Under the pieces are notes generated by a model. It was not told where the DNA came from. It searched no databases and saw nothing but the letters and a program-made list of their open reading frames with translations. 18,603 nt of DNA from Holosporaceae bacterium UBA3830 (lineage in GTDB: Bacteria > Pseudomonadota > Alphaproteobacteria > UBA3830). The DNA lies in contig DGIE01000033.1 of NCBI GenBank assembly GCA_002393025.1, positions 1 through 18,603 on the forward strand, in the 5' to 3' direction. Shown here piece after piece: positions 14,652-18,603 of this stretch (within the stretch, counting starts at the first letter, position 1; every line of letters begins with the position of its first letter). The position numbers and the translations under genes are program-made.

Positions 14652-15643
14652 ATATCCTAGGAGAAAAACATAATCAAAAAAAATTTTCTCGAGAGAATCT
14701 TATCATTCTCGACAAAAATGTGGCAGAATTTTCGGTAGAACGACTTCAAAATTGTTCAATATTTGAAGCCTTCAAAATTTTTCGATACAAAATGAAATAT
14801 GGCGCAGATTTCTATCATCTATATTGGCACAGTGTTCTAAAACGCTCCCCCAAATATCTCCAAAAAATCGTTATTCACAATCGCTGGAAAAGTTATGTAT
14901 TAATAGAGAATTTAATTGCAGATTATTTAATGCAAAAAGAAATCAAATTCTCCGATGAATGGATATACGTCGGATGGCATGACTGGTCTGGGTACAGAAT
15001 AATTGTCGGATGTGGTCCAGCGATTGTCTTAAGTCGATTTATTCCTAAAAATATTGTACAAGAACTCGAAAACACAAAACGATACTTAAAAAGATTGCGG
15101 ATAAATTTTCCCAAAATCTTCTCTTCCATCGAGGAAATAGAAGATACAAAGCTTATAACCATTGATAACTTGTTAAATTTTGCTGAACAAAATAATAGCA
15201 TGGAGCCTATTTTTCAAAAAAAACATAACTTACTTCGTTATTTCTTGTGGATTATCGTTTTTATTTTAACTTCGTTAGTAATCCATAACTTCTACGAAAT
15301 TTATAATCAAAATTATCATCCGAAAAATCTTAATAATAAAATCAAAACTGAAAATTTCTCGATTTATATGTCATCAAAAAATTATGATCCATTGATGAGT
15401 TTTCTCACAAATTTAAATGACAACTTAAACTGGAATAAAATCTCCAAGTTTTGTGAACAAAACGATATAAAAATTCAAGCTATGAAGTTAGATCACAATT
15501 TTGCGAAAATCAAAACCGAATTGTCCTTAAAAAAGATAAAAGAACTAAGCAATATAAAGATAGACTATGCAACAAATTCGTCTTACGAAAAGCTAGGATC
15601 CGATCAGATTGTTGAGGCAGTACTATGGCTAGAATTAAATTGA
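14648..15643 (+). CDS. Bitopic assembly protein, probably GspL/PilM-PilN-like
   Basis: I do not recognise a clear family from motifs alone. The 331-residue product has a cytoplasmic part of about 195 residues, one membrane helix at about 195-214 (YFLWIIVFILTSLVIH), and about 115 periplasmic residues. This topology, and the place directly after the platform gene and before a PilO-like gene, match GspL or a PilM-PilN fusion, which connect the ATPase to the membrane ring. Within the cytoplasmic part, WIYVGWHDWSGYRIIVGCG (in parts, 105-123) and VLSRFIP look like core strands of an actin-like fold, but no nucleotide-binding motifs are evident. It is very rich in Asn, Lys and Ile. The ATG overlaps the platform gene stop, and its end overlaps the next gene by 19 bases. 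Confidence 0.55.
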   Translation: MNILGEKHNQKKFSRENLIILDKNVAEFSVERLQNCSIFEAFKIFRYKMKYGADFYHLYWHSVLKRSPKYLQKIVIHNRWKSYVLIENLIADYLMQKEIKFSDEWIYVGWHDWSGYRIIVGCGPAIVLSRFIPKNIVQELENTKRYLKRLRINFPKIFSSIEEIEDTKLITIDNLLNFAEQNNSMEPIFQKKHNLLRYFLWIIVFILTSLVIHNFYEIYNQNYHPKNLNNKIKTENFSIYMSSKNYDPLMSFLTNLNDNLNWNKISKFCEQNDIKIQAMKLDHNFAKIKTELSLKKIKELSNIKIDYATNSSYEKLGSDQIVEAVLWLELN

Positions 15644-16338
15644 GGGATCTTCTTATAATTATATTTACATTAACCATGATTTATGGTTATCAAAACTTCA
15701 AAATTCGTAATTATAAAAAAATTTCAGCTTTAGAAAAGATTCGACAATCGAAAATGGATGAACTTCAAAAAAATGCAACCCTCAAAAAATTTTTAAAGTC
15801 TAAGGAAAAAATATTTCAAAAAAACGAAAATCTGAAACAAGATATTTTTAATATTTTCAAAAAATTTTCTCTTACTTCCGTCCTCTTCAAAGAGATTTCC
15901 CCTCAAACATTCAAATTAAAATTTGAAATTAATAACGAAAAGGATTTTTATACTCTGCTTGACAAATTTCGTACCGACATAGGTGGAATAATTTCTTTTG
16001 ATGAAATAAAAATTAAAAATCTGAAAAAATACTTACAGGTTTCTCTTTCTTGCCGTATCTTCTATCCTCCGAAAAATTTGCAAAAGTATTTTTACATAAA
16101 TAAAATAGATCCGGACAATTTCAAGGAAGAAGAGTATCCAGAAATGTTCAATCTGCCAAAGATAGCACATTATCAACTTAACGGAATAATGCACTATGAT
16201 ATTGCATACATAAACGGCCAACCTTTTCATGAAGGAGATTCTATAGGTGGATATCAAATCTTAAAAATTTACGATGAATTTATTACTGCCAAACATAAGA
16301 AAAAATCTGTAAAAATAAAAATAGATGATTCTTGGTAA
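15625..16338 (+). CDS. PilO/GspM-like protein with PilP/GspC-like C-terminal domain
   Basis: The 237-residue product has a short cytoplasmic start, one membrane helix (about 8-24, LRDLLIIIFTLTMIYGY), and a predicted coiled coil (about 30-75, Lys/Glu/Gln rich). A ferredoxin-like region of about 80-150 follows, the layout of PilO and GspM. It then continues with about 60 extra residues (175-235): FNLPKIAHYQLNGIM, YINGQPFHEGDSIGGYQILKI, and a closing Lys-rich strand. The 'L.GI....AYINGQ...EGD..GGY.I..I' pattern resembles the small beta domain of PilP, GspC (HR region) or GspB, which contacts the secretin. A fusion of the two roles is my inference. The start lies 19 bases inside the previous gene. 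It is the last gene of the operon, and a CtrA-type box follows the stop. Confidence 0.55.
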   Translation: MARIKLRDLLIIIFTLTMIYGYQNFKIRNYKKISALEKIRQSKMDELQKNATLKKFLKSKEKIFQKNENLKQDIFNIFKKFSLTSVLFKEISPQTFKLKFEINNEKDFYTLLDKFRTDIGGIISFDEIKIKNLKKYLQVSLSCRIFYPPKNLQKYFYINKIDPDNFKEEEYPEMFNLPKIAHYQLNGIMHYDIAYINGQPFHEGDSIGGYQILKIYDEFITAKHKKKSVKIKIDDSW

Positions 16339-16344
16339 AATTTG

Positions 16345-16360
16345 TTAACTTTATGTTAAC
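16345..16360 (+). promoter_or_regulatory. CtrA-type binding site, full consensus
   Basis: TTAA (16345-16348), seven bases, TTAAC (16356-16360) matches the full alphaproteobacterial CtrA consensus TTAA-N7-TTAAC exactly. It is in the 62-base gap before the FkbM-like gene. A -10-like TACAAT follows at 16376-16381, so the second half-site overlaps where the -35 would be, as in promoters activated by CtrA. The same bases form a GTTAAC...GTTAAC inverted repeat, with no T-run that would suggest a terminator. Confidence 0.5.
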
Positions 16361-16375
16361 CTGTATGCAATAGAC

Positions 16376-16381
16376 TACAAT
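16376..16381 (+). promoter_or_regulatory. Putative -10 element of the FkbM-like gene
   Basis: TACAAT, five of six matches to the sigma-70 -10 box, without a recognisable -35, which is replaced in position by the CtrA-type half-site. Transcription would start near 16388, just before the GGGAG ribosome site at 16388-16392, so a start a few bases earlier or another -10 is possible. Confidence 0.4.
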
Positions 16382-16400
16382 TTAGCTGGGAGCATTTGTT

Positions 16401-17267
16401 ATGAAAGAAATTTCCGAAGATCTCAAGATCAAAGCTCTGCGGTATGCGTTGATTACCGTAATTGTCCTGGTAGCTTTGGTTATCGCGATTTCCTGTTATC
16501 GAAAACAGTGTAAGATCGTTGTTGACAACAGTTCATCTGATCTGAAAAATTTGCGGGAAAAGGTTATTTTCGATGACATAAAAATTAAAGTAAATGGTGA
16601 TATTTTCTCCCATGATCAAATCAGTAATGAAGTTAAAGAAGAAGAAATAATCTCGTATTTCAGTAAAAATCTGAAAAAAGGGGACACGGTGTTATATGTA
16701 AGCCAAGATATCGGAGTACAACAGCTACTTATAGCTAAACTGATCTCTAAGTCGGGGCGAATATATGTGTTAAATCCATTCGAAAAGTATAATAACACCA
16801 TTGAATTGAGTGCAAAATCTAACGGCTTCGAGAACAGGGTATTCACTAGGACTGTAGCAATATCTGATAAATCTTTTGAAGGATTTTTGGTGTATAAAAA
16901 TGAAGAATCTCCGGAATATGGAACAATCGCACCTTCCGATTACAGTCTAGAAAAAGGATTCAATGCTTTAAAAGTAAGCGTTACTACATTGGATGAACTT
17001 TATCCAAATTTGCAGAACATAGACTTTTTGAGAATCAGCAAAAAAAAGAATGCAATTAATGCAATTAATGGCGCTCAAAAAATTATTAAACGTTCTCCAC
17101 AAATTAAAATCGTTTTAGATTATGAGGAGGGATTTCAAGATTCTGAATTCAGAAATAATATCGAAAAATTGGGATTTAAAATTTATACAATAAACAACAA
17201 TGGGGAGATTTATCCCACGGATTCGGATAAAATGGCAGGAAAATTCATTTTGCTACAGAAAAATTAA
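16401..17267 (+). CDS. Membrane-anchored FkbM-like protein, probably catalytically degraded
   Basis: The 288-residue product starts with an N-terminal membrane anchor (about 14-32, RYALITVIVLVALVIAI). A Rossmann-like domain follows whose overall order matches FkbM methyltransferases: VLYVSQDIGVQQLLIAKLI (in parts, 97-115) at the SAM motif I position, GRIYVLNPFEKYNNTIELSA (119-138) at post-I, VTTLDEL (194-200), and NIDFLRISKKKNAINAINGA (206-225) at the KID.EG block. Key residues are changed. The usual DVGAN.G is YVSQDIG, and the usual KIDVEGAE is RISKKKNA. I infer loss of methyl transfer, possibly leaving a structural or binding role. The ATG at 16401 has GGGAG at 8-base spacing. Known FkbM enzymes O-methylate sugars or polyketides; the substrate here is unknown. 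Confidence 0.62.
   Translation: MKEISEDLKIKALRYALITVIVLVALVIAISCYRKQCKIVVDNSSSDLKNLREKVIFDDIKIKVNGDIFSHDQISNEVKEEEIISYFSKNLKKGDTVLYVSQDIGVQQLLIAKLISKSGRIYVLNPFEKYNNTIELSAKSNGFENRVFTRTVAISDKSFEGFLVYKNEESPEYGTIAPSDYSLEKGFNALKVSVTTLDELYPNLQNIDFLRISKKKNAINAINGAQKIIKRSPQIKIVLDYEEGFQDSEFRNNIEKLGFKIYTINNNGEIYPTDSDKMAGKFILLQKN
17049..17070 (+). repeat. Short tandem repeat, period 9 bases
   Basis: AATGCAATT occurs twice in tandem followed by AATG, inside the FkbM-like gene. It encodes a repeated Asn-Ala-Ile within the block that replaces the KID.EG motif. It follows a run of eight A at 17040-17047, suggesting replication slippage in this spot. Confidence 0.85.
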
Positions 17268-17394
17268 CGTTTTTCTCTTTCGTTTATAGAATAGAACAGT
17301 ATTACATTGAGTCTGGATCTGTTTTCAAATAATTCTCTTAATATTATGTGTAAATTGTGCTTAAATTTTGGAAATATTAAAAAATGGGAAAATT
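17268..17394 (+). promoter_or_regulatory. Gap before truB with a candidate promoter
   Basis: This 127-base AT-rich gap probably carries the truB-rpsO-pnp promoter. The best candidate is TTAACG at 17264-17269, a 17-base spacer, and TAGAAT at 17287-17292. TTGAGT at 17307-17312 with TAATTC 17 bases later is weaker. No hairpin terminator for the preceding gene is evident. Confidence 0.35.
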
Positions 17395-18288
17395 ATGACT
17401 GACGGATGGATTTGTCTTGATAAACCAAAAGGAATTTCTTCGAATTTGGCTATGGTAAAAATTCGAAAAATTCTCAAAGAAAAAACAGGATATGTTGGTA
17501 CTCTGGATCCATTCGCAACTGGAGTACTTCCTATAGCTGTAGGTCGTGCACGAAAATTTATTCAGTTCGTTGAAGATGTCGAAAAAATATATGAATTTGA
17601 AATCGTTTTTGGAACAAGCACAGACTCATATGATGAAACTGGAAAGATTACGGAATTTACTAAAATAATTCCGAAAAAAGATCAAATTGAAAAAATTCTT
17701 CCTGAATTTTGTGGAGAGATAGAACAAATTCCTCCGAAATTTTCAGCTATAAAAATCAATGGACGGCGAGCATGCGATCTGATACGTCAAAATAAGATTG
17801 TAGAAATCCCTTCCCGAAAAATTTTCATTCATGATTTAAAGTTGTTAGACTTTTTTGAAAACAGCCATGCAAAACTGCGAGTCCATTGCTCCAAAGGAAC
17901 TTATGTCCGTACTTTAGCGGTTGATATTGCAAAGAAATTGGGAAGCTTATGCTATGTAAAAGAATTGAGAAGAATAAAATCCGGTTTTTTTTCAATAGAT
18001 CACGCAATTACACTGGAAAAATTAACAGAAATAGTAGATACTAGCAAGCTGGATGGTAATTTACTTCCATTGGAGAGTCCGCTGGACGACATCCCGGCCT
18101 TGGCTTTGGATAGGAGTTACGTATCTAGATTGCAGAATGGGCTGTCGGTTCAGCTTGCAAATTCCGAGATTCTTTCGTCGAATATTAAATTGTTCGACAG
18201 CGAAAGCGGGAGGTTTTGCGGTGTTTGTTTTGTTTCTGCGGACGGTTTAGTTACTGCCGTTAGGATGTATTTAAATTTAGGAGATTAG
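17395..18288 (+). CDS. truB: TruB, tRNA pseudouridine(55) synthase
   Basis: TruB isomerises uridine 55 in the T-loop of most tRNAs. From the ATG at 17395, with GGGAA upstream, it has 297 residues, the usual length; an in-frame TTG at 17368 is upstream of the conserved start WICLDKPKGISSN. The catalytic motif GTLDPFATGVLP (35-46) contains the nucleophile Asp38. KIYEFEIVFGTSTDSYDETG follows (in parts), then the motif III segment KGTYVRTLAVDIA with the conserved Arg and the C-terminal LPLESPLDDIPALALD. It lies 3 bases before rpsO, an arrangement conserved across many bacteria. Confidence 0.97.
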   Translation: MTDGWICLDKPKGISSNLAMVKIRKILKEKTGYVGTLDPFATGVLPIAVGRARKFIQFVEDVEKIYEFEIVFGTSTDSYDETGKITEFTKIIPKKDQIEKILPEFCGEIEQIPPKFSAIKINGRRACDLIRQNKIVEIPSRKIFIHDLKLLDFFENSHAKLRVHCSKGTYVRTLAVDIAKKLGSLCYVKELRRIKSGFFSIDHAITLEKLTEIVDTSKLDGNLLPLESPLDDIPALALDRSYVSRLQNGLSVQLANSEILSSNIKLFDSESGRFCGVCFVSADGLVTAVRMYLNLGD

Positions 18289-18291
18289 AAG

Positions 18292-18552
18292 ATGTCGATT
18301 GAAAAAAAAGACCTTATTGAAAAGTTCGCAAGACACGAAGGTGACACGGGTTCGCCTGAAGTGCAGGTAGCGATTTTAACATCAAGAATCAATTCTGTCG
18401 GAGAGCATATGATTGTGCATCCGAAGGATTTTCATTCCAGGCGCGGGCTTTTGGCGATGGTCAGTAAGAGAAGAAAGTTACTAGATTACCTCAAAAGAGA
18501 GAGTGTTGAGAGATATTCAGCTCTTATTAAGTCGCTAGGTTTGAGAAGATAA
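18292..18552 (+). CDS. rpsO: Ribosomal protein S15
   Basis: S15 binds the central domain of 16S rRNA early in 30S assembly. The 86-residue sequence has the family landmarks GDTGSPEVQVAILTSRI (17-33), the HSRRGLLAMVSKRRKLLDYL block and the terminal LIKSLGLRR. It is about three residues shorter than the E. coli protein, mostly at the N-terminus. The conserved DHHSRR is DFHSRR here. AGGAG at 18279-18283 lies 8 bases before the ATG, inside the end of truB. Confidence 0.98.
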   Translation: MSIEKKDLIEKFARHEGDTGSPEVQVAILTSRINSVGEHMIVHPKDFHSRRGLLAMVSKRRKLLDYLKRESVERYSALIKSLGLRR

Positions 18553-18570
18553 TTTTATAGGGAAAAAGTT

Positions 18571-18603
18571 ATGGTAACAAAAAAAGAAATTACCTGGGGC
18601 GGG
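18571..18603 (+). CDS. pnp: Polynucleotide phosphorylase, 5' end only
   Basis: Eleven codons are visible from the ATG at 18571: MVTKKEITWGG. The KEI.WGG start matches the beginning of many PNPase proteins, and the place directly after rpsO is the conserved position of pnp. AGGGA lies upstream at 18559-18563. PNPase is a 3'-to-5' phosphorolytic exoribonuclease of the RNA degradosome. Only 18 bases separate it from rpsO, leaving no room for the long RNase III hairpin found between these genes in E. coli. Confidence 0.85.
   Translation, partial: MVTKKEITWGG

Noticed and set aside
16344..16360. GTTAAC inverted repeat as a transcription terminator for the pilus-like operon
   Set aside because: Stem is short and AT-rich with no following T-run; the CtrA-box interpretation explains the spacing better.
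17346..17402. Eighteen-codon frame overlapping the truB start
   Set aside because: No ribosome site and no homology evidence; AT-rich gap sequence yields such frames by chance.

Overview
The window looks like a stretch of an AT-rich alphaproteobacterial chromosome, probably from a host-associated, reduced-genome lineage such as Holosporales or Rickettsiales. The alphaproteobacterial signal comes from gene content: a MipZ division-plane ATPase, a DUF1013/TrcR cell-cycle regulator, a Tim44/TimA-type protein, and two intergenic sites matching the CtrA recognition pattern. Low G+C, tightly packed genes with many 4-base ATGA overlaps, and frequent A/T homopolymers fit a reduced genome. The host-associated lifestyle and the exact order are inferences. 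No tRNA, rRNA, insertion sequence, CRISPR array or prophage is visible, and no gap between genes exceeds about 150 bases.

Layout. 1-2176 (+): the 3' part of tolA and complete tolB, translationally coupled, with no pal gene after them. 2183-4267 (-): a membrane-anchored glycosyltransferase and a XerC-type tyrosine recombinase. 4417-6933 (+): two polyamine-type ABC permeases (potH, potI) without their ATPase or binding protein, then mipZ overlapping the end of potI. 7006-9754 (+): aspartate kinase with an eroded regulatory half, a FabK/nitronate monooxygenase-type flavoprotein, and a YdeI-family protein. 9775-10253 (+): a YbgC-type thioesterase behind its own good promoter. 10276-11937 (+): trcR, a Tim44/TimA-like protein and trmL, behind another good promoter.

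12023-16338 (+) is the most unusual block. It is a four-gene, overlapping operon for the inner-membrane part of a type II secretion or type IV pilus-like machine. It encodes a GspE/PilB ATPase that lacks the zinc-binding tetracysteine region, a GspF/PilC platform protein, a GspL/PilN-like bitopic protein, and a GspM/PilO-like protein that appears fused at its C-terminus to a PilP/GspC/GspB-like domain. No pilin, prepilin peptidase or secretin is in the window. It is followed by a membrane-anchored FkbM-like protein whose SAM-site motifs are degraded and whose promoter carries a full CtrA-type box. 17395-18603 (+) is the conserved truB-rpsO-pnp cluster, with pnp cut by the window edge.

Functional themes are envelope integrity (TolA/TolB, glycosyltransferase), chromosome and division control (XerC, MipZ, TrcR, possible CtrA sites), peptidoglycan/lysine precursor supply (LysC), a secretion/pilus-like apparatus, and translation/RNA turnover (TrmL, TruB, S15, PNPase).
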